A DNA stretch of 64,000 nucleotides from the NCBI GenBank assembly GCA_033032175.1, contig CM065304.1, positions 27,906,653 through 27,970,652 on the forward strand, read 5' to 3'. A program made the translations under genes and the position numbers. A model generated the notes under the pieces. That model ran no database searches, was not told where the DNA came from, and saw only the letters and a list, made by a program, of their open reading frames with translations. Below, piece by piece: positions 22,617 to 34,970 of this stretch (position 1 is its first letter; the number at the start of each line of letters is the position of its first letter). The DNA is from Saturnia japonica. Taxonomy: Eukaryota > Arthropoda > Insecta > Lepidoptera > Saturniidae.

Positions 22617-24760
22617 CATATGCACGCACAGCTTAATTAAAATTTCATTATATCATTTAACGAACCTTTCTGATAATACATATTACGATTAATTTAATTT
22701 AAGTACGTTTACTCATGGTTTTAATTATTTTTTTAAGCATCTTTGTTATTTTTTGATTATTTTTTTTAGGAAGGGGAATGGTGTAGGGTCACACACACAT
22801 GCTCATCTATAAAGTGCACGTTATGGATGGATAGGTGTCAAGTGTCACTCATCATTTTCCCGTTCCACATTAACGAAAGACAAGACAGTCCAGTTATAAA
22901 CGTTTTGATAGACGTCATAGTGGCCGCATATAACAATGTTGATATTTAATATAATAACTATATAACTTGTAATTTAGTGAAATAATAATACCGACTTATT
23001 GAACAGAAGTTTTATTTATTCAAATAACCGGGCTCAACCCTAAAATAGCATTTTTTTTTTAATAAAAGCTATTTTTAAAATTAAAATTAAATGCCGTTTT
23101 TAGAGGTAAATAACAAATAATACGTAGTTATGCTGTCTGTACCCTCTCTTATTACGTCTTGTTAATTGTTACATACGTTAGAAATGCTGATGTTACATAT
23201 TTAATCCCTTATTACGTCTACGAGTTAACAATAAGCACCTGATGTTTAGATTAGACGGATTGTGACATATTTTTGATTATTTCACTGTAAACAGCCACCT
23301 AGTGTTTTTGGAATAAGAGTTTATAAAAAGTTCTTTTGTTCAATTGTAAATATTTCTCGAGTAAAACTTCTGAAGAATCATTCTTGTATATAATTTATAC
23401 TTTTAAAAACCCTCGGAGGCGTTCCCGGTATGTAACTACTGAAATAACAAATAAATAATAAATATATAAAATTCTTGGAACACAAACTTAATTAATAAAT
23501 TTAACTAAGTGTATGTATGCATTTTATATAGCAAAGATAAGATGAAATAAAGTAATATTAATAATAGGAGAAATTGAAACGAAACCAAGGTTATGACAAA
23601 AGTTATGAAAACTAGGTATTTTATAAATATAAGAATATACTTACATACACCTACTTATATATACTTTGGAGATAAATAATTGGTAAAATATTGGTATTAT
23701 TCTAATATTATTCCTTTTTTTTGGCATTTTTATTAGAATATAATTATGTCGCAAGTTTTATGTAACATGTTATATGTCTTAGAAATTCTATTTAAAGTAT
23801 CATGTGTTGTCGGCCGTAAAACAACAGTTTTCCAATACTAAAATTGCATGAATAGCACACGTGGAATTTTCACCTATAATTTTTTCTTTCTAGATTTAGC
23901 GTTTGGCACCAAACTCACTAGATGCTAAGTGACAATATGGTCATACGCTACGCCTAATACACCTATAAGCACCTGCCACTATACTGTGATTTTATTGTAA
24001 TGTTTCCCTTCACCCAAAGCTTTTCAGGAATTCGAACTCACGTCTACCCTATTCCTATCAGTTAAATAAATATCTGGGATAGAAAAATAGCTCAGGATGA
24101 ATTCGGTTATATTTTTTTTAACATAGCGCACTTTACTTCGAATCCCAAACAGTTTTCCGTTTGATCGACTAATAATGAAGTTAAACTTTTATCCGATTTT
24201 CCCTTTCATCACAGATCAAAGAAAATTTTCTCGAAGTATTTCGCACTTAAAGAAAACCAATTACAATCCAGTCAATTCTTGGCTAACACAATCTTGAAAT
24301 GCAGTTCATCTCAGCCGACCTAGATTATACCGCGAGGCTGTCAACAAGGACAATTAATTGCCAATTCCACTCATTGATTAATACGATTTTTTGCAGTCCA
24401 CCAATAAAATGAAAACGGAATAAATTTCAAAAAAAAAACTCAAAAAAAAAAGTTATTTTTTTATAAGTACTTAATAAAGTTTTTTTAATCGTTCATATAT
24501 TATCATAAATATTTAATTTGACACTTGAGTATTGTCATTGGGAGATATTTTTGTTGGATAAGAAGCGATTGTTTACAGTTTCAGAGTAAAATATTTTACA
24601 CGCCAGTAAATCTATATGTCGTCACCGTAGAGGCAAAGGGAACGATACTATGTTTTTCTTTTAATATGAGTTACACACGCTTAAAATAATTTTTAAGACT
24701 TTGTCTGTCGTCATTGAATACTTAAATTCAGGGCTCGTAAATTCCAACATTTATAATATA
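22617..24760. other. no gene recognised (receptor intron)
   Basis: AT-rich DNA without a supported feature. A short GC-richer patch at 22775-22870 (GGGTCACACACACATGCTCA) is unassigned. Confidence 0.5.
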
Positions 24761-24761
24761 C

Positions 24762-25290
24762 TAGCTGACCCGCGCAATTTCGTCTACGTCATATAAGAGA
24801 AAGAGAGAAAGGGTTAGAGAGAGTGGGTCGTAGGCACTGTAATAAAGGTACCGCCAGACTCCCACATTATTCTGCATAATAAAAGTTATTTTAAAACTGT
24901 TATATCTTCCAAGATATTCATTTAAATCAATTACTGTAACTAGCAATTTGATTCAAATTTAAATGATGAATAAACGGACTTTATTTATAACTTTTTAAGA
25001 TAAACAATTTTGTCACAGATGATTATTACGTAACATAAACCATTCACGCTGCACACGCAGTGGAAGCTCTCAAAAGGAATAAATTTCTCCTGTTTGTGCA
25101 ACATTTTTCATTGTTGCTCCACTCCTATTGGTCGTAGCGTGATGTTATATAGCCTATAGCATTTCTCGATAAATGGACTATTCAACACTAAAATTTTTTT
25201 CCATTCGACCCAGTAGTTCCTGAGATTAGCGTGTTCAACCAAACAAACAAACTCTTAAAATACTAATACTAATATACTAATATATAGTAA
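24762..25290 (-). repeat. Lep1-like Helitron-related repeat, minus strand
   Basis: Begins ACTAGCTGACCCGCGCAATT then TCGTCTACGTCA and ends ATTAGCGTGTTCAACCAAAC AAACAAACTC, the reverse of the copy at 39471-40178. Shared blocks include GTGGGTCGTAGGCACTGTA, GTGGAAGCTCTCAAAAGGAA and GCTCCACTCCTATTGGTCGT. I recall this as a lepidopteran non-autonomous Helitron (Lep1 type). The 61-codon minus frame inside it is not a gene. Confidence 0.75.
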
Positions 25291-25952
25291 TTTTATAAAC
25301 AGACAGAGTAAATTTTATGACTTTGTGTATACGTGGAAAATAATCTCTGGAACAAACAGTCAGATTTAAAAAAAAAGCATTTTGTATTCTTTAACCTATT
25401 TATTTTAAAAAGTTATAAAATATATCACATGACGCTAAGAATCTGAGAAGCGAAGCAGCGAACATGAATGTCGAGAAATATCTCAATCTGTAGGCGCAAG
25501 TACCGGGATGTGCGAAGAACGATAGATTACACGGTTGAAACCGAGGGTCACCAGCTAGTTTCATTACATATTCCATATTTCATTAGTTTAAGGGCGGTCA
25601 AATATAATATCATCTTAAGACTTATGAGATTCAGGTCAACGATCAAGGGCAAGATGTGTGAATCAGGGTACATATATGGAAATCACATTGAACTAGCATA
25701 ATCGTATACATTACTAGAATGTGGACCAAATATACATTTTAATGGGTCTAAATATTTCGCACTTATTACTAGAATGTATAATAATGGCCTGTAACAAAGA
25801 CTAAATATAAATTTTATGGGGGTTCAAAAGTCAAACGGGTTTATACAGATATCAACCAAATACATCAAACATTAAAAAGTAAATTAATAAACCAATAAAT
25901 AACAGATAAAAATTCCGTAAAGTGTAAGTTAAGATATATTTTATAATGGCAA

Positions 25953-26205
25953 CTAGCAGTGCCTCACGGTTTCACTTGGATTAAATATATCCGACCAAAT
26001 CGCCACTGCGCCTCCTCTTATGCACCCGTGTAGCATATTATTCCGTAGTTGCCAGATTATTTGACATCCGTAGTTACTGCTTCGCTCGTTACGGCCGTAG
26101 CGTGAAGTCATGTAGCCGATACATTTATTCAATAAATAGCCAATAAAATGTGAAAAGAATTTTTCAAATCTGACTGGTAGTTCGAACAAACATTTAAATA
26201 AGTAC
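25953..26205 (-). repeat. Helitron-like repeat abutting a receptor exon
   Basis: AACTAGCAGTGCCTCACGGT and TTTCAC at the left match the reverse of family G ends, and the interior has GTTACGGCCGTAGCGTGAAG TCATGTAGCC as in Lep1-like copies. It ends ~40 bases before the donor of exon 26242-26377 (downstream in the sense of transcription). The 84-codon minus frame here belongs to the repeat. Confidence 0.6.
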
Positions 26206-26241
26206 AAATAACAATTTCGTTGACCAAAATATAAACGTTAC

Positions 26242-26377
26242 CTTTTAAAAGCCAAGCGCTGTGGATCAAACCCTAATATGTAATCAGGGCAGTTTTGATA
26301 TGCGACAGATGACGGTGGAGTCTTATTCCAACACAGGAATCCATCAAACACACGAGGGCAATGAGGTCCGTCTTCCC
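26242..26377 (-). CDS. class B GPCR, ectodomain exon 2
   Basis: Acceptor CTATTTTAG, then EDGPHCPRVFDGFLCWNKTP, PSSVAYQNCPDYILGFDPQR and LAFK, ending AG/GTAACG. CPRxFDGxxCW..TP...VA.Q.CPD(Y/F)I.GFDP.R is diagnostic of the hormone-binding domain of calcitonin/DH31-type class B receptors, with the second, third and fourth ectodomain cysteines and the conserved Trp. NKT is a potential N-glycosylation site. Two bases at each end match exons 30246-30419 (K/G split) and 14209-14299 (Ser split). Confidence 0.95.
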
Positions 26378-26597
26378 CTAAAATAGAATGAGGTCATAAA
26401 TTTCAAGAAAATATCAATTTAAAAAAAAACAATGAAATTACATATTAATAGAAAACTTTTTAGTAATAAGCCTTTATTCAATATTTCAGTTAACTTAAAA
26501 TGAAAACAACAACTTTATACAAGGGCTGTGTTGAACATTATTTATACATTTAAGTGAATATAAACTAAAAAAAATTATACACTGTTATTATATTAAT

Positions 26598-26935
26598 ACG
26601 TAAAGCAAAAATTTTGTACCCCTTTTTAAGCGTATGGCGTGCACGGAAGACTGTGAGATTTGGCATGGTTAAAGTTTGTATTGAAAAGGAGTGCAGAAAG
26701 CTAAATTTTATCTATAATATCTGTTACTAATATATTAAATTAAAAAATTAATACTACGAATCCTAACCCGGCCAGTGCCATTGAACTTAGACTCCCCAAA
26801 ATATTACATTGTCACTCAATGAAAAGTGACAGCAAGTGATATAATATTCATTGTTTAAATGTGGAATAGAAAATAGTCTATGATTAAAAAGTCCCTGGTC
26901 GAGTTTCGATCATTTAGCGATCGCTAACACATATT
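26598..26935 (+). repeat. interspersed repeat family B, copy 2
   Basis: ATTAATACGTAAAGCAAAAA at the left and TTAGCGATCGCTAACACATA at the right. Includes the full-length left part with GGAAGACTGTGAGATTTGGC. It lies tail to tail with the reverse copy at 27583-27925 in the same receptor intron. Confidence 0.85.
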
Positions 26936-27582
26936 ATTCTGTTACAACAAATAATTTTTAAAGCTTGTAAAAGATAAAAAGCTTTCCTTGAAAACAATAT
27001 TAAGGGGATTAAAATAACTATTTTAAAAGCCATTAAAAATAACTGGTCCGCTATCTATGGGAGTTCACCATATCGGATTTAGAATAACGTCACTTAGCTA
27101 ACCAAGCATTGCCATCCAAACTAAACGTGTAGGTATGCAGAATTTCAGCTCAATCAGTTGGGGATAATGTTGTAAAATTCAGTTACAAGATTTAACCCAT
27201 ACTAACAAAGCAAGTTAATTATTGTAAAAATCTGTCAAATTAAAATACATTATTAATCACTCATGGCTTCCGACGCGACGTATTAAAGACAATTTAGTCG
27301 AATTTATTACAATTAGTCGGTGACTGAGAGACAGGTGATGATAAGGTTCTGTGCATAATATACAATTTAAGATTAACTGGTACCTACTGGATCTAAATAT
27401 ATCGGCAAGCGTATGCAGCTTTGTTGATTAATATTAGCTGTATTTACTAATACACACTGGTTGGTTTTGTATGAGACTTGATTTCAATTAGAATTCCCAA
27501 TAGCTAAAGCTGAATGGATTATTCGTGATTCATTCAGTAACTGCTTCTAATTACTTGTCTGAATGCTATCTATTAATAATAA

Positions 27583-27925
27583 CTAGCGGTCGCCCAATGA
27601 TCGAAATTCAACCAGCGACTTTTTAATCATAAACTATTTCCTCTTTGACATTTGAAATATGAACCTAAACAATGAAGATTATGTCACTTGCTGTACTTTT
27701 CATTGAGTGACAATGTCAATATTTTGAGGGTCTAAGTTCAATGGCACTAGTCGGGTTAGGATTCGCAGTATTAATTTATATAATTTGATATATTAGTAAC
27801 AGATATTATAGACAAATTTTAGATTTCTGCACTCCTTCTGCATAAAAACTTTAACCATGCCAGATCTCACAGTCTTCCGTGCACACAATACGCTTAAAAA
27901 GGGGTATAAAGTTTTTGCTTCACGT
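27583..27925 (-). repeat. interspersed repeat family B, copy 3 (inverted)
   Basis: Left ACTAGCGGTCGCCCAATGAT, right TTTTTGCTTCACGTATTAAT. Reverse orientation relative to copy 2, so the pair could fold into a long intronic hairpin with a ~650-base loop. Confidence 0.85.
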
Positions 27926-28570
27926 ATTAATATAATGATGATGATTCTGTTTAAATCGTTCATGGAATACTGTATTTAGTTAATGTTTTATTTTCAAAAT
28001 GTTTGTACATAGGATTTTTTGTAATAGTAAACGAAGAGTGAATAGGCATTTAATAGGTAAGCGCGATACATTGTCGGCCTCATCTCTACTTTCCATCAGG
28101 TAAGATTGAGACCAAGCGCATACCTGTATTGTATAAAAAAAATTTGGAACTCATCGGGAAGTTTCAGAAGTTTCTGTTAGTCGACTGCCACGTTACACCT
28201 TATTTTTAAGCGGATACAATTTTATTATTGAGTATATCTGTAGCATTGCCAATTCAGCAGACTACCTATCCTGTCCTAGTCTACTAAGTCTACCTGACCA
28301 GGGGTCATTCTCTAGGGAGAGGTATGGATAGTCAATAAGTGTGACTGAAATTATAAATTAAATGCTGCACAGGATCGTGCTTAGAATTTCAATTTCAGTG
28401 TCGATAGTAGTTTGCCAATGACACTGCATGAAGTTAAATTAGCGTTGAAAATATGTAAGAAGAATTTTTTACATAATGTTGTTAAGAAAATGGCTAAGGA
28501 AATTATTAGATCACGAACTTAACCCATATTTTTTGTGTAGAACACAATTATTTTTTTAGGTAAGTTGTAA

Positions 28571-29838
28571 TAGGTCGGGGAAAAAGTGTTTTCGCATAAC
28601 GTAGGTATAAACTTGTTATAAAATTTCTTTGGCTGTACTATTAGTATCTGGTTGGTTTTAGTAACATTAATAAGGTTACATTAAAAAAAAAAGATTAAAA
28701 AAAGTTGTTTCCTGCTATCTTTCATTTATTTATTTTTTCTGTAAAAATGAGTAAAACTAATAAAGAAATTCGATACATTTTAAAATATTATTACAAAAAA
28801 GGCAAAAGTACAAATGAAGCAGTAAAAAAAATTTGTGATGTTTATGGACCTAATGCGATGTCAGTAAGAATAGCACAAAGTAGGATCAAACGTTTTCACT
28901 CCGGAAATTTTGATGTTAAAGGTGCACTTAGTTTTGGTCGCTCTGTTACGTATAAAATGGACGCCATTTTTAAAATAGTGGAGCAAGCGGCATATCAGTA
29001 GTTACGATGTAGCTGAAGAACTGGAAATTGATCACAAAACAGTTTTAAACCCATTTGAAGAAAGCTGGCTATACCAAAAAGCTCGATATTTGGGTTCCAC
29101 ACGAGCACACTGAAAGAAACCTAATGTGCTGTGTACTCTTTTGCGATTAATTATTGAGACGTAATGAAACCGAGCCGGTTTTGAAGATATTGATAACTGG
29201 CGATGAAATCACGTATGTCAAGAATGTGCGAAAAAGATCATAGTATAAGGTAGGCCAGGCTTCACAGACTGTGCCTAAACCCTGGGCTAACTTGAAATAA
29301 GGTGATGTTGTGTGTATGGTAGGACTGGAAGGGCATTGTTCATTATGAGCTTTTACCGCCTGGAAAAACCATCGATCCGGATCTCTACTGCCAACAACTG
29401 ATGAGATTAAAGGAAGCAGATGAGAGAAAGTGGCCGGAATTGATCAACAGGAAGGATGTGGTCTTTCATCACGATAACACTAGACCACACAAATCTTTAG
29501 CCACTCAGCAAAACTTAAGGAGAGTATGGCTGTTAGTGCATCCACCATATAGCACTAACCTTGCACCTTCAGATTTTCATCTGTTTCGGTCTCTTCAGAA
29601 TTCTTTAGGTTCTGTAAGGTTAACGTCAAGAGAGGACTGCCAAAACTATTTCTCGCATTTTTTTGATCAGAAGTCTCAAAGTTTCTACTGCAACGGGATC
29701 ATGTCTTTACCTATAAAATGGCGGAAAGTCATCGAACAAAACGACACATATATACTGTAAATAAATGTAAATAAACTTTAAAAAAAATGTCTTGAGTTTT
29801 GATATAAAAATGCGAAGGTAAACTTTTCCCCCAACCTA
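28571..29838 (+). mobile_element. mariner element (DD34D, cecropia-like), plus copy
   Basis: Ends TAGGTCGGGGAAAAAGTGTT then TTCGCAT, and ATGCGAAGGTAAACTTTTCC then CCCAACCTA: ~27-base inverted repeats with mismatches, flanked by TA. A second copy in reverse lies at 35402-36650 with the same 5' leader (AACGTAGGTATAAACTTGTT). Confidence 0.88.
28747..29760 (+). pseudogene. mariner transposase, inactivated
   Basis: Start MSKTNKEIRYILKYYYKKGK with the helix-turn-helix region to ~28999, where a stop follows VEQAAYQ. The middle is broken by shifts and stops (ITGDE remnant near 29200, KNVRKRS). The last third reopens at 29401: FHHDNTRPHKSLATQQNLR, YSTNLAPSDFHLF, LTSREDCQNYFSHFFDQK. Two codons are missing between the second and third catalytic aspartates and SPD has become STN. 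Dead by several lesions. Confidence 0.88.
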
Positions 29839-29999
29839 ATATAATGCGTAGTTATAAGTTGACCATTCCTTCCAGCTTGTAAAATAAGATAATATCAGAA
29901 TTGCTTAAATCGCATCTAGGTATAATAAAAACTAAAATCGAAGCGCGTAGCCGATTTTTCGGTTCGTATTTTTTTACCATGAAATATCGTATCTCTTTA

Positions 30000-30205
30000 A
30001 TGCTTTAACATAGAAACCTTTTTTCAGCAGCATGAGGCTATAGAGTTTAATATGAAATAAATTTTTATATCACAAGTCGTTTTCGAGAAAAAAATGTCTT
30101 GACACACGAAAAGAAAGCCAGCCAGCCAGACAAACGGACAGCAAAGTGATCCTATGAGGGTTCCGTTGTTTTCTTTCATTATGAGGTACGAAACCCTAAA
30201 AAGTA
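30000..30205 (-). repeat. interspersed repeat ending GGTTCCGTTGTTTTC
   Basis: GAGAAAAAAATGTCTTGACA, AGCCAGCCAGCCAGACAAAC, GTGATCCTATGAGGGTTCCG and GAGGTACGAAACCCTAAAAA form a tail I know as a common lepidopteran repeat. The minus ORF at 30024-30218 is part of it. It ends ~40 bases from the receptor exon at 30246. Confidence 0.5.
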
Positions 30206-30245
30206 TTTTCTGAATCATACAAACGTAATGTAAAAAAATAAATAC

Positions 30246-30419
30246 CTTTCATTGTTTTGTAATTATTCGTGTCATTCTCAGAGTAACATTTCTTCATTAC
30301 TCTGTCTAAAATGTCTAACTTAGATTTATAATAGAAAGATAGTATGGAAATATCGGTAGTTAAATTTGTGTAGTTCATGATCATCCTTGTGCCTCTTAGT
30401 TTACTGTTGACTGGATCGT
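30246..30419 (-). CDS. class B GPCR, N-terminal ectodomain exon 1
   Basis: Acceptor TCTTGTTTCAG, two bases of a split codon, then DPVNSKLRGTRMIMNYTNLT, TDISILSFYYKSKLDILDRV and MKKCYSENDTNNYKTMK plus one base before a GTATTT donor. The single Cys is the first of the six ectodomain cysteines, after an amphipathic stretch typical of the N-terminal helix of class B ectodomains. NYT, NLT and NDT are potential N-glycosylation sites. Phase joins to 26242-26377 (MKG/EDGPHC). The signal peptide must be in an upstream exon (to the right), which I did not find with certainty. Confidence 0.9.
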
Positions 30420-30484
30420 CTGAAACAAGAATACACACATTTAATTAATCCGCGAGTTGACTGTATTTTTAAAAATTAAATTAA

Positions 30485-30905
30485 ATTATTGAGTAATATT
30501 GGCCTATAGATAAAACGCCTAAAACAATACAAATCCGCAAAAAGTAATTGTTTATATTTATTTAATTTTCCCTTTGGAAAATTAATATTTTTTGTCTGTT
30601 AGTCACGTGATTTAAAATGCCGATTAGAAGAACTGACCTCACCATTCAGCTAATATGAACGTTAGACTCTTGGGTTAGTTGTCAAACTTGTCACTGTTAT
30701 CATACAAAATTACATATAAAATGAATGATGACGTCACAGGACCATAAATGCAGCGTTTTTGTTACGTAATTTTTATTTAGAATGAAAAATATTTTTAAAT
30801 CATTTTTTGATGCTGTATTAATAATAAAAGTATTATTCATATGTATTATTTTCAACTTAAAAGGTGTTTAAAACATTTTTCCAAAAATTGTCAACTCTCG
30901 GATTT
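30485..30905 (+). repeat. interspersed repeat family E, copy 1
   Basis: Collinear with 56488-56895: ATTGAGTAATATTGGCCT, CCCTTTGGAAAATTAATATT, GTCACTGTTATCATACAAAA, GAATGATGACGTCACAGGAC and TTGTCAACTCTCGGATTTAA. Includes a conserved TGACGTCA (CRE-like palindrome). Directly followed by the mariner at 30934. Class unknown. Confidence 0.8.
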
Positions 30906-30933
30906 AAAGTTTTTGCGTCATATTTCGATATAT

Positions 30934-32211
30934 TAGGTCTTTACCTATGAAATTACCGTTTTGTATGAAAAAATTTAAACGATTTTTTTTCATGTATTTT
31001 TTATTTGTATTAATCGAAGTAATCACCCATGCAATCAATGCATCTTTGCCAGCGCAGTGCCAGTTTATTGATGCCCTTCTTAAAGAAATCAGCTGGACGG
31101 GAGGCAACAAATTCTTCAAAGGCATTTTGTACTGCCTCTCGGGTATTGAATTTCTTTCCCGCCAAGGAGTTATCCAAATTCTGGAAAAAGTAGTAGTCTG
31201 AAGGCGCAAGGTCTGGTGAGTAGGGTCGATGACGGAGAACTTGCAACCCCAGTTCTTGCAACTTGGAGACCATCTGCTGTGCAGTATGAGGTCGCGCGTT
31301 GTCGTGCAGGAGCACGAGCGATTGACCAATGCTGGTTGGAGATGTGCCAGCTTCTCCATCATTGTGTTCAGTTCTTCACAGTACACATCTGCAGTAATGC
31401 TCACCCCGTTTGGTAAGAAGCTGTGATGAATCACACCGGCGCTAGACCACCAAACAGTGACCATCACTTTTCTAGGGGTAAGTTTTCGTTTAGGGCATTG
31501 TTTAGGTGCTGAACCAGGATCCAACCAACTTGCTGAGCGCTTGCGGTTATCAAACAGAATCCATTTTTCATCGCAGGTAACAATGCGGTTCAAAATTCCT
31601 TCATTTGTGTGTCTGTTGAGCAGTGCAAGGCACGTCTCGACGCGTACTTCGCGCTGGCGATCATTGAGTTCGTGGGGCACCCATTTGTCAAGCTTTTTTA
31701 CCTTGCCAATTTGACGCAAATGGACCAATATTGTTTTGACGCTAACGTCGAAAGCTGCTGCTAATTCAGCCGTAGTTTGTATATCATCAGCTTCCACAAT
31801 CGCCTTTAATTCGTCATTGTCGACCAAAGTCTTCGGACGACCGCGAGGTTCATTTTTCAGGTCGAAATTCCTAGAACGGAAGCGAGCATACCAATAACAG
31901 GTGGTGCGTTGGTTTGTAGTGTTAGCTCCGTAAACGTCGTTGATGTTGCGTGTCGCTTGTGCCGCGTTGCTGCTACGACGGTACTCATATTCCATAATTA
32001 CTCGAATTTTTAACGTGTCCATGATGACAAAAAAGATTGAAATGCGATGAAAATGTAACACTAATCAATAAACAAATGAATACTTTTGGAAAAAAAATTC
32101 CATGTTTTTAAAATAAAATTAATTTGAAATTAGAATTCTTAGCCAAACAAAAATTATTTTGATTTGAAATGGCCAGTACTGCAGAACGGCAATTTCATAA
32201 GTAAAGACCTA
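30934..32211 (-). mobile_element. mariner element (DD34D, mellifera/capitata-like), minus
   Basis: Inverted ends TAGGTCTTTACCTATGAAAT and its counterpart at ~32175-32211 (GGCAATTTCATAAGTAAAGA then CCTA), about 28 bases with three or four differences, flanked by TA. Nearly complete transposase inside. Confidence 0.88.
31010..32022 (-). pseudogene. mariner transposase with one frameshift
   Basis: Start MDTLKIRVIMEYEYRRSSNA (ATG at 32022; an in-frame ATG at 32061 is upstream in the terminal region). HTH linker FDLKNEPRGRPKTLVDNDEL; second HTH; WVPHELNDRQREVRVETCLA; first catalytic D in TCDEKWILFDN; VWWSSAGVIHHSFLPNG. A small deletion near 31316 (after LVNRS) shifts the frame; the rest continues as LLHDNARPHTAQQ and YSPDLAPSDYYFF to MGDYFD. 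Spacing between second and third D is 34. All catalytic residues survive; only the frameshift clearly inactivates it. Confidence 0.9.
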
Positions 32212-34084
32212 TTATTAGGAGGCACGGCAGTACAGCACATTGGTCTGTTATGTTATTGGTATGGTTTGTCTATAAAAAGTAGTCAAATCTCATAAACAGC
32301 CAAATGTAGAAGATGGATATAAAAAATATTCATATAAATATCATATTCTTGTTACATGTTGTGGAATTTTATATGATTTGGCCGTTGTTGCAATAAACTT
32401 AAGCTCAAGAGAACAGAAGTACGTAATAGTAACAATGACTACTACAATATTTTTAACGGCACAAGTCATAAACAATTCCACGACATATGACAATAAATGT
32501 TAACCTTATTATCTTCTCATTCATTAAATTGTTTAGGTTAAGCATAGTAGATTCTAAAGAATGGAAATTAACGTGTAAAAGTTAGGCCAGATTTTAGTCA
32601 AAATTATTTGCTTCTTTTTTTTATAACCACCTTCTTCGTACATTTGGCTGTTTAAGAGATTTCAATACTTTTATAGAAAACCATCTCAATCAAGATTTGG
32701 CCCGTTTTTACAGCATGTTTTTCTTGGGTATATAATATACACATATAAAGTGCGCGCATATACAACCTAGCATTTTATTGAAACTACACATTGATGAAGT
32801 TAATTATTATAACCTTTTGTAGAATTAAAGTTGGTCCTGCGCTTTAATATATTTTTAATTATATTGCGGCGATTAGAGGTATATAGGGGTGCGTTGACGC
32901 TGGCGCGGCGCTCATGCACCCTCTCTATATTTCATAGGCACGAGTATCTACATGCGTATTTCAAACTAAACTAACCATGGATCCCCCGAAAATACAGTTT
33001 TAAAAACAAAAACACACAACATATAAAAAAATAATTAATTACAATATTGACAAGAATTCTTATGAACGCGCAATAAAAGTTACTTATTTATTTATTTGGA
33101 CCACCAGAGGTCAGTGCATTAAACAAAATTAATTAAAAAATAAACAAAAAACAGTTTCCATGGATAAAATTCACTAGACCTTATAAGGCAATCACAATGT
33201 GCACTAGTAGACGTGAATAAAAACAATACATTTTTAAATTACATATGAACGAGTACGTACATGCTTATTTCAAATTTTTGGAGATTCAAAATGATTTGTC
33301 CATTTAAAAACAGCCACATTTACGACGGTCAAATCTATTTTGGCTGTCGGTATCAACGATTTCTGATTCGCAAAGTTATTAAATGGCTTTCAGTTGATTT
33401 TATTTTTTTGCTCATTCGAAATTTCTTGAACTAACTATAACTGATTGTCATATTTCAAGTAATGGCGCGTACAAAGGAAAAAAAAAATCTAAATATAATA
33501 TAAACAAATAACCTTTTAAAATTTGTATACTTTTCTGAGTTGATTTCGTTAAGTATCGTAATAATTTTAAAGCGAGTGATTCATTCCAGAGACAGAATTT
33601 ACGGCGAACCAGTTCTAATTATAAATAGTGCTGTAAATAGCCGAATGATAGTTTTATTACACAGGTGTTGCATTTTATAAAGATATACTAATTTAGTTAA
33701 CAACCAAATCAAACAATCTGTCAAGATTAAAGCATAAAATGAAGTGTGACAGTTGTTTTGTATGTTGGTTTCGTACAAAACTTATTAAATACTAACGACT
33801 TCCGCTATCAGTCGGTGTATCCGGTTTAAATTATATTGTAGCGGAAGTTGTTTCGGCATGCCATCTCTGCATAGATTTGCTAAAAAGAAATTGTAACATA
33901 AAGCATTGATTGAATTAAGACGTTACGCTGTTTCTCTGATACTAAAAACCTGTGCCTTTAATCTTATTACACGTATACGCTGTTTTTATTATTATGATCA
34001 GTATTCGTGAGTACTAACTAGGTTTTGTTGTTCTCAAAATGGTATATGGGATTTAATCACAATCAATGATAACTATTTTATTTT
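32212..34084. other. no host exon recognised; one repeat fragment
   Basis: Apart from family D copy 1 (32960-33085) I see no supported feature. A signal-peptide exon of the receptor could lie here but was not identified. A GC-rich patch at 32880-32940 (GTTGACGCTGGCGCGGCGCT) resembles the family G interior. Confidence 0.4.
32960..33085 (+). repeat. repeat family D, uninterrupted copy
   Basis: ATGGATCCCCCGAAAATACA, GTTTTAAAAACAAAAACACA, ACAATATTGACAAGAATTCT and GAACGCGCAATAAAAGTTA. Matches, on both sides, the flanks of the mariner at 35402-36650, so it serves as the empty-site reference. Confidence 0.75.
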
Positions 34085-34260
34085 ACCACGATGGTGGTAA
34101 AGAATCTTATTGTCCACCTGCTGGTAAGCGGTCACCGCAGCTCGTGGACGCTTGAAACACCACGGCACCGGAAGACTAACATGCGCGTTGCCAACCCTTT
34201 AAAAATCCATTCTATCCTTCCCCTTCTGGAGCTTCCGCGGAATAAAAGTACTCTGAATCG
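34085..34260 (-). repeat. CR1/Zenon-like LINE 3' tail fragment
   Basis: CTGCTGGTAAGCGGTCACCG, CAGCTCGTGGACGCTTGAAA, CACCACGGCACCGG and ATGCGCGTTGCCAACCC are the reverse of a very common lepidopteran LINE tail, also at 1340-1500 and 60595-60830. Confidence 0.6.
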
Positions 34261-34970
34261 CGATAAAGCAGTTAAAAAAATACTTTATTTTTGATTCTAG
34301 CTTGAGATTGAGTAGTTTTTTTAAACGCAATTATAACTAAATATCTGTGTAGAAATTAAAAATCTAATAGCATAATACTACTGTAGTAGAACCATTGCAT
34401 ATTTAGATTTTATATTAGCTGTTTGAAGTTATGCCTAAATTTACAATTAGTAGTAGGTAACTGAGAAACGAGACGAAAATAAATATAAGTATGTACAGTT
34501 TATTGTAAAATTCATTTTCGCGGCAATTAAACAATTAATATTACCAATTTCAAAAGTTAATATCTGCTAATTCTAGACTATTATACAGTTTTATATAAAA
34601 TCGTTTGGGAATGTATATCTTAAGTAAAAAATAAATTTCACATAGGTATAGTGAAAGTTGAAAAAAATCGTAAGGGTTTATGCATATTCTCGCGATGTTT
34701 TAATCATTGAATTACATTATATTAAATGATTTTTTTATTAAATTGGTAAGATGGATTATTCTTCTAATAGACTCTTCGTTCCGATCGGAAATAATGTAAT
34801 ATTAATTCAAAATGCATTTACTTAACACCAATTAAAAGTATTAGAAACCTTAATTTTTATTCAGTTTTAATATACACTTAACAAAGTTACTTAAAACAAT
34901 TTTTTTTCCAAAGTTTCATATTGCATTGCCTGTCTATTGATATACTTAAAGTAATAATATAGTATCTTAC

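Noticed and set aside
31216..31714. Three plus-strand ORFs of 65-85 codons
   Set aside because: Antisense to the mariner transposase on the minus strand.
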